Positions 15,887 to 23,908 of a stretch of DNA of 26,993 nt are shown here, in pieces. Under the pieces are notes generated by a model. It searched no databases, had not been told where the DNA came from, and saw nothing but the letters and a program-made list of their open reading frames with translations. The stretch lies in NCBI GenBank assembly GCA_033795365.1, contig JARYGU010000036.1, positions 1-26,993 of the forward strand, written 5' to 3'. The position numbers and the translations under genes are program-made. This DNA comes from JARYGU01 sp033795365 (GTDB taxonomy: Bacteria > Pseudomonadota > Alphaproteobacteria > Rhizobiales > Rhizobiaceae). Within the stretch, counting starts at the first letter, position 1; each line of letters begins with the position of its first letter.

Positions 15887-17194
15887 GTGTCTCTTAACAA
15901 CGAACAGAGTTTCTGGAATCAAGCGAACAGGCACCTGACGCGATACGGGCCAAGCTTCGAGAGCATCATCGTTGAGCGTGCGAGCGGAAGCTACGTATAT
16001 GACGCCGACGACCGCTCCATATTAGACTTCACGTCGGGACAGATGAGCGCCCTCCTCGGCCATACCCATCCGGACATCGTTGCGACAGTCGATCGGCAGA
16101 TGCGCTCGGTCGCACATCTCTTCAGCGGCATGCTCTCGCGTCCGGTGGTGGAACTGGCGTCACGTCTTGCGGCGCTCGCGCCAGGTCTCGATCGTGTGCA
16201 GTTGCTGACGACGGGAGCCGAATCCAACGAGGCTGCCATTCGCATGGCCAAACTTGTGACCGGCGGGCATGAAGTGGTCGCCTTCGCGCAGAGCTGGCAT
16301 GGCATGACGGGCGCCGCCGCCGCCGCGACCTATAGCGCGGGACGTCGCGGATATGGGCCGGTGGCTGCAGGTTCTCTCGTGATCCCCGCACCCAACTCTT
16401 ACCGTCCTCGGTTCACGAAATCGGACGGCACGAACGATTGGCAAACCGAGCTCGATGATGCGTTCACGCTCATCGATAATCAGTCGACGGGAAATCTCGC
16501 GGCGTTCATAGCCGAACCAATTCTGTCGAGCGGTGGAATCCTGGAACTTCCGGCAGGTTATCTCGCTGCTCTCAAGCGAAAGTGCGAGGAGCGCGGCATG
16601 CTTCTCATCCTTGATGAAGCTCAGACCGGCGTGGGAAGAACCGGGCACATGTTCGCGTTCCAAAGGGATGGTGTCACTCCCGATATCCTGACCCTCTCGA
16701 AAACGCTCGGGGCCGGCTTGCCGCTGGCCGCGGTCATGACAACCGAGGCGATCGAGCAGAAGGCCTTCGAGAAGGGATATCTGTTCTACACCACGCACGT
16801 CTCCGATCCGCTTCTGGCCGCAGTCGGCGTCACTGTTTTGGACGTTGTCGAACGAGAGGGCCTTGTCGCTGCCGCAATCGAGCGTGGCGCAAGGTTGCGA
16901 GCAGGACTTGCCTCTCTTCAACAAAGATTCGAATGCGTTGGCGATGTGCGCGGCCGCGGCCTTCTGATGGGTCTGGAGATCGTGGCGGATCGGCAGACGA
17001 AAGCCCCAGGATTCGCTTTCGGTGCGAATATCATGGAAGAGGCGATGAGGCGGGGACTGAGCATGAATATCGTCAAGTTGCCCGGAATGGGTGGCGTGTT
17101 CCGCATCGCGCCGCCACTGACAGTGTCAGACGAGGAAATCGACCGCGGTATCGATATTATGTCCGATTCCATTCAGGCTGCCTCAGGAGCCTGA
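15887..17194 (+). CDS. dgdA: 2,2-dialkylglycine decarboxylase (PLP, class III aminotransferase fold)
   Basis: The product is 435 residues, starting at GTG 15887 with AAGGA eight bases upstream. The enzyme decarboxylates 2,2-dialkylglycines (such as 2-aminoisobutyrate, isovaline) to ketone and CO2, then transaminates pyruvate to alanine. The residues known from the Burkholderia enzyme fall at the same numbers here: Gln52, Glu210, Asp243, Gln246, Lys272 (PLP Schiff base, in LTLSKTLGAGLPLA), Thr303 and Arg406. The potassium-site residues Leu78, Ser80, Thr303, Val305 and Asp307 are also in place. The Trp and Met of the substrate pocket are at 137 and 140 (SWHGMTG), one lower because of a one-residue gap. 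These matches separate it from ordinary acetylornithine or omega-aminotransferases. It is divergent from dgdR and followed, after 72 bp, by a membrane protein. Confidence 0.95.
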   Translation: MSLNNEQSFWNQANRHLTRYGPSFESIIVERASGSYVYDADDRSILDFTSGQMSALLGHTHPDIVATVDRQMRSVAHLFSGMLSRPVVELASRLAALAPGLDRVQLLTTGAESNEAAIRMAKLVTGGHEVVAFAQSWHGMTGAAAAATYSAGRRGYGPVAAGSLVIPAPNSYRPRFTKSDGTNDWQTELDDAFTLIDNQSTGNLAAFIAEPILSSGGILELPAGYLAALKRKCEERGMLLILDEAQTGVGRTGHMFAFQRDGVTPDILTLSKTLGAGLPLAAVMTTEAIEQKAFEKGYLFYTTHVSDPLLAAVGVTVLDVVEREGLVAAAIERGARLRAGLASLQQRFECVGDVRGRGLLMGLEIVADRQTKAPGFAFGANIMEEAMRRGLSMNIVKLPGMGGVFRIAPPLTVSDEEIDRGIDIMSDSIQAASGA

Positions 17195-17266
17195 CCGATC
17201 CGTCATGCAATGATGTACTGACGGAAAAGTTTTCGACCGGATGAAAGCGCGGGGAGGCTGCAGATT

Positions 17267-17698
17267 ATGCTTAGTAGTGCCATAAGCAGCTACCCAATGA
17301 TGCATGCCGTCGTGCTGCTGGCTGCCGCGATAGCTGCTATCGCGTCAGTCGGCATGCTTGGCCGCTGTTCACCCGCTCTTCTCTTCGTGTCGTCGGTGGC
17401 GGCGATCATTGTCTCTGGTCGCGATCTGCTCCCGTATGCGGAGGGTGCCCCGATGGACAGCAATCTGCGGACTGCTGTTCTCGTGCTCCTCCTTCCAATG
17501 TTTCCTCCGACGAACCTGATCCTGCTGCAGCAGCTATACAGCAGCGGGCGCGACTTGGTGATGCCGGCGGCTGGCAGACGAGAAGGACGGTTCGGATTAC
17601 CTGTCCTGCCGCTCGTCGCAATTGCAATGGACTACGTGGTGGCGGTCGCCATGCTCGCGCTAAAAGTAGCGCTCCAAGGCCGCGGCATCATAGACTGA
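17267..17698 (+). CDS. Small integral membrane protein of unknown function, downstream of dgdA
   Basis: The product is 143 residues; GGGGAGG nine bases upstream supports ATG 17267. I do not recognise the family. Hydrophobic segments fall at about 10-30 (MMHAVVLLAAAIAAIASVGM), 37-51, 66-88 (LRTAVLVLLLPMFPPTNLIL) and 108-135 (LPLVAIAMDYVVAVAMLAL), suggesting three or four membrane helices. Short loops carry RRDLLPYAEG-like and RREGRFG polar stretches. It has no signal cleavage site. The 72-bp spacing and shared direction suggest cotranscription with dgdA. A role in uptake or export of the amino acid substrate is conceivable, but the protein is small for a transporter and no transport motif is visible. 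Confidence 0.65.
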   Translation: MLSSAISSYPMMHAVVLLAAAIAAIASVGMLGRCSPALLFVSSVAAIIVSGRDLLPYAEGAPMDSNLRTAVLVLLLPMFPPTNLILLQQLYSSGRDLVMPAAGRREGRFGLPVLPLVAIAMDYVVAVAMLALKVALQGRGIID

Positions 17699-17894
17699 CA
17701 GGGCGAATATAATGCCTATCGCTCTTGAACCACCATCGGTATCAAAGCCTCGCGCTGCTGTATCGGCTACTGGAACGCTCAACGCCGGATTGCCACGCTT
17801 AGAGTTGATCTGCCGTCCAGTCTGCCCTTTGCGATCATATCTACGTTGGACACGGATATTATTGCATCCCTAATGAGCAGACGTTTGCGGGTCA

Positions 17895-19844
17895 TCAGTC
17901 ACGCGCCAAGGCTTCAATCGGGTCAAGTTTCGCCGCGTTGCGGGCAGGAAGGAAGCCGAAGACGATTCCGATTAGGGTGGAGCAGGCGAAGGCCACAATG
18001 ATGGAGCCAAAAGAGAAGATCATTTTGAAGTCCGGGCTCAGCCTATTGAAAAGAGCGCTGATCCCGAGGGCGAGCATCACTCCCATAAGGCCACCGACAA
18101 GGCAGACCAGAATGGCCTCGATCAGGAACTGGGAGAGGATATCGCTGCGGCGAGCGCCAACGGCCACACGAACCCCGATCTCCTTGGTGCGCTCTGTCAC
18201 GGACACCAGCATGATATTCATTACGCCGATACCGCCGACAATCAGCGAGATCACGGCGACGGACGAAATCAGCAGGGTCAGGGTTTGCGTGGTGGTCTCG
18301 ATAGTCTCGCGAATGGTCGCCGAGTTGGTGAGGAAGAAGTCTTTCGCGCCGTGCCGACGCTCAAGAAGCCGCGAAACCGCGGCCTCGACATTACCAGGAT
18401 CGACATCGTCGCTGATACGGACGGTTATGCCATCGACGTTCGGACGACCCAGCATGCGGCCCATGACGGTTGTGTAAGGCGCATAAACCGTCAATGTATC
18501 AATCGCCGGGCCGAAGGAGTTTTCCCGTTTCGTCACCCCCACGACCCTCGCCGGCATTGTGCCCAGAAGGATGACCTGTCCCACCGGCTCTACCCGGTCG
18601 GGAAACAGGTCTCGCGCCGCGTTTGCATCGAGCACCACATTCTGACTGTAGGTGGTAACATCCTGGGCGTCGAACAGTTGTCCATGCGCCAGCTCAAGGC
18701 CTCGTACACGGAAGAAGTCCGCGCCGACTCCGGTGACTGTCGCATTGACAGCCACGGCAGCACGCTTAACTGTCACGCTTGTCGCGACGGTAGGCGTCAC
18801 GCTGTCTACATAGGGCTGGTTCATAAGCGCTTCGGCGTCGGCGGGAACCAGCGTCCGTATCTTGCCCGCTTCCAGGTCACCGAAGCCTTTGCCGGCACGC
18901 ACCTCGATCGTGTTGGTGCCGAGCGAACTGATACTGCTCAGGATTTGTTGCTGTGATCCGGCCCCCAGTGCCGAGATAGCCGCCACCGAGGCGATACCGA
19001 TGATGATGCCGAGCATGGTCAGGAGCGAGCGCATCTTGTGCGCCCAGATTGCCGAGCCTGCCATACGAAAGGCTTCGGTCATCCGATCAATTGCGCCACG
19101 CCAGCCAGCGTCTGGCGCGTGTTCGCGGATGGGACGAGACGTCGCGGCGGACTTGGGTATATTGCGTTCGTCTGAAACGATAAGGCCGTCGCTGATCTCT
19201 ACAACCCGATCCGCGTGTTCGGCGATCTTCTTGTCGTGAGTGACGAGAATGATGGTGTGTCCTTCGGCGTGAAGCTCGCGCAGGATCTTCATGACTTCGG
19301 CGCCACTGTTTGTATCCAGCGCTCCGGTCGGTTCGTCGGCCAGAATTATCTCGCCGCCATTCATCAGGGCGCGGGCGATCGACACCCGCTGCTGCTGGCC
19401 GCCCGAAAGCTTGCCCGGGATATTGCCCGTGCGCTCGGCCAGGCCCAGCCGGGTCAACAATGAGATCGCTCGATTGTGCCGGTCGGATCGGCTGCGTCCG
19501 GCGTAGATGGCTGGCACCTCGACGTTACTAGCCGCGCTGAGGTCGCCAAGCAGATGATAACGCTGGAAGATGAAACCAAAGCGCTCACGACGTAGTGCCG
19601 CCAGTTCGTCCACGGACATCTTCGACGTCTCGCGCCCTTCGATCCAGTAGCTGCCGGCCGTGGGACGATCGAGGCAGCCAAGGATGTTCATCAGCGTCGA
19701 CTTGCCGGAGCCCGAGGCGCCTATGATAGCCATCATCTCGCCGGCCTCGATGTCGAGATCGACGTCTCTCAGCACCCTCACCATCTCGTCGCCTGCAGGG
19801 AAAGTACGGGATACCCCACGTACACGGATCAGTGGTTCCGTCAT
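17895..19844 (-). CDS. macB: MacB-type ABC transporter (ATPase-permease fusion)
   Basis: The product is 649 residues, normal for MacB. The N-terminal ATPase has Walker A GASGSGKST (42-50), Q-loop FIFQRYHLL, signature LSGGQQQRVS, Walker B IILADEPTGALD and H-loop LVTHD. The permease half begins with one helix (SLLTMLGIIIGIASVAAISA), then a large periplasmic domain, then three C-terminal helices (TLTLLISSVAVISLIVGGIGV, FLIEAILVCLVGGLMGVMLA, IIVAFACSTLIGIVFG). It ends in NAAKLDPIEALARD, the classic MacB/FtsX tail. MacB works with the MacA adaptor and an outer-membrane TolC channel to export macrolides, siderophores, lipopeptides or toxins. The gene begins eight bases after the macA stop. No TolC homologue is in the window, so one encoded elsewhere would be needed. 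Confidence 0.96.
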   Translation of the reverse strand: MTEPLIRVRGVSRTFPAGDEMVRVLRDVDLDIEAGEMMAIIGASGSGKSTLMNILGCLDRPTAGSYWIEGRETSKMSVDELAALRRERFGFIFQRYHLLGDLSAASNVEVPAIYAGRSRSDRHNRAISLLTRLGLAERTGNIPGKLSGGQQQRVSIARALMNGGEIILADEPTGALDTNSGAEVMKILRELHAEGHTIILVTHDKKIAEHADRVVEISDGLIVSDERNIPKSAATSRPIREHAPDAGWRGAIDRMTEAFRMAGSAIWAHKMRSLLTMLGIIIGIASVAAISALGAGSQQQILSSISSLGTNTIEVRAGKGFGDLEAGKIRTLVPADAEALMNQPYVDSVTPTVATSVTVKRAAVAVNATVTGVGADFFRVRGLELAHGQLFDAQDVTTYSQNVVLDANAARDLFPDRVEPVGQVILLGTMPARVVGVTKRENSFGPAIDTLTVYAPYTTVMGRMLGRPNVDGITVRISDDVDPGNVEAAVSRLLERRHGAKDFFLTNSATIRETIETTTQTLTLLISSVAVISLIVGGIGVMNIMLVSVTERTKEIGVRVAVGARRSDILSQFLIEAILVCLVGGLMGVMLALGISALFNRLSPDFKMIFSFGSIIVAFACSTLIGIVFGFLPARNAAKLDPIEALARD

Positions 19845-19852
19845 GGCGCGCC

Positions 19853-21046
19853 CTACCGCTTCGCCGCAGCCAGTTGAGCCTGGCCATCCGCGCGTTCGTC
19901 CGTGGATGCTCCCAGGACGATGGTCTCGCCTGCCTGAAGACCACCAAGGATCTGAATGTCCGCGCCGTTGTCGATACCGACCTGGACCTGCCGGATTTGG
20001 ACCTCGCCCACCGCGTCCAGTATTCGGACACGCGCCATATCGCCGGCCCGCGGCGCCCCCTCCACTGCGCTGAGCGGAACCAGCACGGCGCCGCTGGCGC
20101 GGCTGAGAACGATGGACACCTGCGCCGTCATGGAGGGCCGCAGGACCCCGTCCGCGTTCGCCACGTCGATCAGTCCGGTGTAATAGACAGCGCCTTTGGT
20201 TGAGCCAATCCCGCTCGCGGCTGCGTTGCTTTCGTTAGCGATGGAGGCTGGGGCCGGTTCCACCTGTCGCAACTTTCCATCGAACCGGCGCTTCGGATCG
20301 CCAAGAATGCTGAACCAGACCGGCAAGCCACGGCTTACACGCACGACGTCAGCCTCGGAGATATCTGCGCGCACTGTCATTGTATCCAATCGTGCGATCA
20401 TGACGATGGTCGGCGCGGTCTGCAGCGCATTCACGGTCTGACCTTCGTCGGTGACGATCGCCACCACGGTGCCGGCGATCGGGGCAGTGATACGGGTATA
20501 GCCCAGCTCCACACCCGCGGACTCGAGCGCGACCTGCGCCTGGGTGATCTGAGCCTCCAGCGCCTGGACCTCCGCCCGCGCATTGTCTAGCGTGGCGACC
20601 GCGGCGTCATACTGGGCGCGCGGCGTCGAGCCACCTGCCAGCAGTTCACGCTCGCGCTCGAAATCCTTCTCGGCTTTCACTAGACCGGCCATACGCGCGG
20701 CGTGAACGGCGCGGATGTTGGCCAGGGCGGCCTCGCGGTCCCGCAAGGTGTTGCGACGGGTCTGGGAATCGATTTCGGCCACCAATTGGCCAGCCTCGAC
20801 GACGTCACCGATCTCGACCGCCAGACGCTCAACGCGACCCGACGCCTGGGCGCCGACACGCACCAGCTCGAGCGGTTCGAGAACCCCTGTCGCTAACACG
20901 ACCTCTTCAATGTCACCTGTTCTCGCCCGCGTGGTCACCAGTCCAGGCTTCGCAGGCGGACCCAGAAACAGGCTCCAGACAACCAGCAGACCGACAAGGG
21001 TCACTGCCGCCAGGATCAGACGCTTGCGGGTAATGTGTCGTGTCAT
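19853..21046 (-). CDS. macA: MacA-type periplasmic adaptor (membrane fusion protein)
   Basis: The product is 397 residues from MTRHITRKRLILAAVTLVGLL (21046), giving an N-terminal membrane anchor at about 8-28 with a positively charged cytoplasmic side. In order: the biotinyl-lipoyl half GRVERLAVEIGDVVEAGQLV, the helical hairpin (about 85-165, RDREAALANIRAVHAARM through EAQITQAQVALESAG), the returning lipoyl half YTRITAPIAGTVVAIVTDEG, and the beta-barrel and membrane-proximal domains. The hairpin bridges to the outer-membrane channel. It lies directly upstream of macB, in the same operon. The promoter region contains four 11-bp-phased tetranucleotide repeats that match those upstream of the response-regulator remnant, so the adjacent two-component system probably controlled it. 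Confidence 0.94.
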   Translation of the reverse strand: MTRHITRKRLILAAVTLVGLLVVWSLFLGPPAKPGLVTTRARTGDIEEVVLATGVLEPLELVRVGAQASGRVERLAVEIGDVVEAGQLVAEIDSQTRRNTLRDREAALANIRAVHAARMAGLVKAEKDFERERELLAGGSTPRAQYDAAVATLDNARAEVQALEAQITQAQVALESAGVELGYTRITAPIAGTVVAIVTDEGQTVNALQTAPTIVMIARLDTMTVRADISEADVVRVSRGLPVWFSILGDPKRRFDGKLRQVEPAPASIANESNAAASGIGSTKGAVYYTGLIDVANADGVLRPSMTAQVSIVLSRASGAVLVPLSAVEGAPRAGDMARVRILDAVGEVQIRQVQVGIDNGADIQILGGLQAGETIVLGASTDERADGQAQLAAAKR

Positions 21047-21086
21047 CAAGTCGTGGTCCACGCTATTCAAAATTGTGGGCTTTCTC

Positions 21087-21123
21087 TGTCACGAGAGTTA
21101 CCCCAAAATTACGGGGAGCTGTC
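21087..21123 (-). promoter_or_regulatory. 11-bp-phased direct repeats upstream of macA, candidate response-regulator box
   Basis: On the plus strand TGTC (21087), TTAC (21098), TTAC (21109) and TGTC (21120) start exactly 11 bp apart. Read in the direction of macA they are GACA, GTAA, GTAA, GACA. The array ends 41 bp before the macA start. OmpR/PhoB-family regulators bind tandem half sites with one-helical-turn spacing. The same units, also 11 bp apart, occur at 23007-23032. Confidence 0.65.
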
Positions 21124-21125
21124 GT

Positions 21126-21147
21126 CGTGCCTGGCCCGTCAGGCACG
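21126..21147. repeat. Hairpin CGTGCCTG-N6-CAGGCACG between the kinase gene and macA
   Basis: A perfect 8-bp stem with loop gcccgt lies 119 bp past the kinase stop and next to the phased repeats before macA. No T-run follows on the minus strand. It may be a weak or Rho-assisted terminator for the kinase transcript, or a second regulatory dyad. Confidence 0.35.
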
Positions 21148-21265
21148 CGCTGGAAAATCAACCGATCGACAAGAGTGCTTGCAATGTGGACGGCGTGCCA
21201 GCGTTTGCCCGCCAGGCATCGGCAATCGCGGCCGTGCCAGCTAACATCGACGGATGAAGACGGCC

Positions 21266-22630
21266 CTACCGCTGCTGAAGAACGCGCCTCTCGCGCCAGC
21301 GTATGGTAAAGGTGCTGCCCTTGCCTGGCGCGGAAGAAAGCTCGACGTAACCGGCATGGCGCGTCACGATCTCGTTGACCATGCTGAGCCCCAGTCCCGC
21401 ACCTGAGCCGTGAGGATTGACCCGGTAGAAGGGCTCGAATATGCGCGAATGCTTGTCGCTGGCGATTCCACAACCCTGATCGGCGACGGTCACGCTGCCG
21501 TCAGCCTCAATACCGACCGATATCTGTCCTTTTCCACCTCCGTACTGGACCGCGTTTCGAACCAGATTGACGAATGCACGCTCCAAAGATTCGGCATCAC
21601 CAGGGACGAACACGTCTTCCGCGTCGCTGTCGAACGAAATCTCGTAGCCTTCAGAGATCGCCAGGGGAGCAAGGTCGGCAACCACCTTGGACACAACGCT
21701 GTTGAGATCGACAGGTGTATTCTGCTGGGGCTTCTGCCGGTATTTCTCGGTGTCCAGAAGCTGGTTCGCGATCGCCGTTAGTCGCTTGATGGCCGTCTGC
21801 AGGTGCGTCTTGTCCGCACTTGGTGAAAGAGTATCTATCCTCACCTGCAGGACAGCGATCGGCGTTCGAAGTTCATGCGCCGCGTTGACGAAGAAGCGCT
21901 CCGTCGCCTCAAAGCCACTATCAAGACGGCGCAACGCCCTGTTGATGTCGCGCACCAGGCGAAGCACCTCATTGGGCAAGCCACGCTCTTCCACCAGGGC
22001 GCCACGTGTGTCGAGATCAATCCTGTCAAGACGCGTCGTCAGATCGCTGAAGGACCGCAAAGCCCAGCGTGTGACAAACGGGACGCCAATCAGGGAAATG
22101 GCGACGAGGATCAGCGCCGGCACGCCGACTGCAAGGTTCCCCAACAGCACAGTCACACCATATTGGGACATCGAAACGCCGCCAGCAAAAATTGTTGCCT
22201 CCCCGGCAGGGGTGTCGAAGCGCTGCATGCGGGCGACACTCAACGGATCATCCAGATCGCCATGGAGCTCGAGACTTTTGAACGTCCGCAAGAATGGCAT
22301 GTTGTCGGCAATTTTCCGGGGAGGCGCGCCGTGTGCGAGGACAATATCTTTGCCCAGATCTGCTACGAACCACAGGTCAGGAGCGTCCTCCATAATCTCC
22401 TGAAGCTTGGCCGTCGGCGCCAGATGGGTCCGGCCATTCGGCTCAAGACGGACCGAGTCTGCGATTTCCTGAGACAGCCAGATGGATGTGATAGCGACAT
22501 CGGGCTTGAGGCCGGAAAGGAGATAAAAAACCAGGCCCAGCGAGGTAATAACCGCGCAGAGCTGCAGGACAATAAAACCAAAAGTGAAACGCCAGCGAAG
22601 GGATGATCCGGCCGCCTTATTTCTGCTCAT
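21266..22630 (-). CDS. Two-component sensor histidine kinase (EnvZ/QseC class)
   Basis: The product is 454 residues. Membrane helices lie at about 13-38 and 161-186, enclosing a periplasmic sensor region of about 120 residues. The juxtamembrane HAMP-like linker (about 188-240) leads to the HisKA motif FFVNAAHELRTPIAV with phospho-acceptor His252. The ATPase domain has N box AFVNLVRNAVQYGGG (352-366), G1 VADQGCGIA and G2 GSGAGLGLSMV (408-418). All catalytic elements are intact. Its ATG lies inside the last 14 bases of the upstream response-regulator reading frame, the usual overlap for such pairs, but that regulator is broken. Kinase, regulator, macA and macB share one strand, suggesting the sensor responded to a MacAB substrate or to envelope stress. 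Confidence 0.94.
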   Translation of the reverse strand: MSRNKAAGSSLRWRFTFGFIVLQLCAVITSLGLVFYLLSGLKPDVAITSIWLSQEIADSVRLEPNGRTHLAPTAKLQEIMEDAPDLWFVADLGKDIVLAHGAPPRKIADNMPFLRTFKSLELHGDLDDPLSVARMQRFDTPAGEATIFAGGVSMSQYGVTVLLGNLAVGVPALILVAISLIGVPFVTRWALRSFSDLTTRLDRIDLDTRGALVEERGLPNEVLRLVRDINRALRRLDSGFEATERFFVNAAHELRTPIAVLQVRIDTLSPSADKTHLQTAIKRLTAIANQLLDTEKYRQKPQQNTPVDLNSVVSKVVADLAPLAISEGYEISFDSDAEDVFVPGDAESLERAFVNLVRNAVQYGGGKGQISVGIEADGSVTVADQGCGIASDKHSRIFEPFYRVNPHGSGAGLGLSMVNEIVTRHAGYVELSSAPGKGSTFTIRWRERRVLQQR

Positions 22631-22850
22631 GATGATAGTAGCCTATTCCACGAATGTCTTTGATAACAATCTCGGCCTCCGCTTCGCCAACTTTCGGCGC
22701 AGGCGGGACATATTGAGTTCCAGTGAGTTCGACTGGATCTCGTCGTCAACGGAATAGACCTGACCCTCAAGGGACGAGCGCAACACGGTACGACCACGGT
22801 TTCGCACAAAGTTTCCATGAAGAGCAACTCCCCATAGTTGATCGCACGCC
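22617..22850 (-). pseudogene. OmpR/QseB-type response regulator remnant (winged-helix part only, frameshifted)
   Basis: Three reading frames together reproduce the end of a winged-helix regulator. The first is INYGELLFMETLC (about 22845-22805). The second is NRGRTVLRSSLEGQVYSVDD followed by EIQSNSLELNMSRLRRK. After a one-base loss near 22685, the third is VGEAEAEIVIKDIRGIGYYH, ending HEQK at a TAA (22619-22617). The transactivation loop and the R-G-I-G-Y wing are unmistakable. The receiver domain, including the phospho-acceptor Asp, is missing: only about 160 bp separate this fragment from the upstream operator, too little for it. Single-base slips could be errors, but the missing domain is a real deletion. 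The frame end overlaps the kinase start by 14 bases. Confidence 0.8.
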
Positions 22851-23006
22851 AAACAAAATTGACATGGATAGAGCATGAGACGCGATCATTTCTGACGTTT
22901 CCCGCCGAAAATAAGGATGGCCCGGCTGCCCTCCCGATCCAAAGCTACAAGGGCCGTCTGTCAATCGTTGCAAAGCACTAACGGGGAAACGTATGGCCGC
23001 CGAAAA

Positions 23007-23032
23007 TTACGTGAGAGTTACGCAGAATTGTC
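23007..23032 (-). promoter_or_regulatory. 11-bp-phased direct repeats upstream of the response-regulator remnant
   Basis: On the plus strand TTAC (23007), TTAC (23018) and TGTC (23029) start exactly 11 bp apart. On the minus strand, in the direction of the regulator and kinase genes, they are GACA, GTAA, GTAA. Flanks are also shared with the macA array: GTAACTCTC and GTAATTTT occur in both. This fits an autoregulatory box of the regulator that also controls macAB. Confidence 0.65.
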
Positions 23033-23492
23033 GGCCCTGACGCCGACCCATGAGGCTGGCGAGCCGGCCGGCCTGGTCGCGCGATTTGTTCATCAGCTAC
23101 AGCAAATTCACCATGCCGGGCTGGACGCGTTCCATCAGGGGCACTCGAGCATCATTTGCGTGGACGGGTTCGACCTGCGTCAACCCCTGAGCCAACAGTT
23201 GCCGCTCGACCGCGTCACTGCGTGCAAGGCGCGGCGGGCCGTGGAAACCGGACACGTTCTTGTGCCCGTGCGGGACCTGCCTCCCTCAGTAAGGTCATGG
23301 GACGTCCCCTCATCGTGGTGGCGGTGCCGCTAGACGAGGAAGCAGAGGACTGCTGCGAACAGGGTTGCCAGTTTCTTGGCCATACTCCCCAACGCCTATG
23401 AACTTGCCGGACGGTTCTCCTAGATGGGCAAGTTTGCACAGGCGGCTGCGGAATTTCGAGCCGCGATTGAACAAGACCCTTCTACTGCCCGC

Positions 23493-23566
23493 AGCTCTTG
23501 ACAGGAATCGAACCGACGACCCGCTCCTTTTTGACCAGGAGAGCTCATACTGGTGAGCAGAGAACT
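23493..23566 (-). tRNA. Degenerate tRNA-like element (74 nt), probably non-functional
   Basis: On the minus strand this segment has tRNA length and order. The acceptor arm is AGTTCT paired with AGAGCT (six pairs, one G-T). The D-stem is CTCA/TGAG with a six-base loop. The anticodon stem is CTCCT/AGGAG with an eight-base loop, one too long. The T-arm-like GTCGGTTCGATTCC is a common tRNA string, but its 3' stem half (CCTGT) pairs poorly. The loop contains GGTCAAAA, so T33 and a clear anticodon cannot be assigned. It looks like a decayed tRNA or an integration scar; chance resemblance cannot be excluded. Confidence 0.3.
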
Positions 23567-23908
23567 TAGGTTGCCGGGAGGGACGATGTAACAGGACTTT
23601 CTGATCACCTCCCATGCCGATCTTCAGATACGATACTCCTCCCGGATAGTCCGGAGTCGGCCCACAGCGTTGTTTCGGGAACCGAACTATAAGTGTTCGG
23701 GATGGGGGGATACCTAACGGTCCGCTTCTGGGGCAGGATGATGAGGGGTCGCCATTCGCGGTAGCGGCAAGCCTCGGGCCCCGCGCCTCCCGCAGACAAT
23801 CGGATGACGGGGTGACGACGCTGGAGCAAACCCGGTCACCGCATCGCTCGGAGGCGCCGCGTGTGTATCGAAACCTGTAGGATTGGACCTCACAGATCCT
23901 CCGACATC

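Larger units (their letters stand above)
22851..23908. other. Gene-poor kilobase with debris, inverted repeats and a tRNA-like remnant
   Basis: No frame on either strand has recognisable protein character, although a few run 60-200 codons by chance. It contains the phased repeats of the lost response regulator promoter (23007-23032), a tRNA-like element (23493-23566), and clustered inverted repeats on the right: CCGGA-tag-TCCGG at 23642-23654 and CCGAAC-tataagt-GTTCGG at 23682-23700. The minus strand near 23706-23696 also reads CCATCCCGAAC, a string common in 5S rRNA loop B. I could not build a 5S fold around it, so I do not call 5S. Confidence 0.5.

Noticed and set aside
16160..16924. Minus-strand open frame (254 codons) opposite dgdA
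   Set aside because: A shadow of a strongly conserved gene; the composition is that of the complementary strand of coding DNA.
22917..23333. Plus-strand open frame of 138 codons
   Set aside because: No domain or plausible start signal, and it crosses the phased regulator box.
23600..23740. Possible 5S rRNA on the minus strand
   Set aside because: Only the short string CCATCCCGAAC and some loosely similar letters match. I could not form helix I or a consistent fold.
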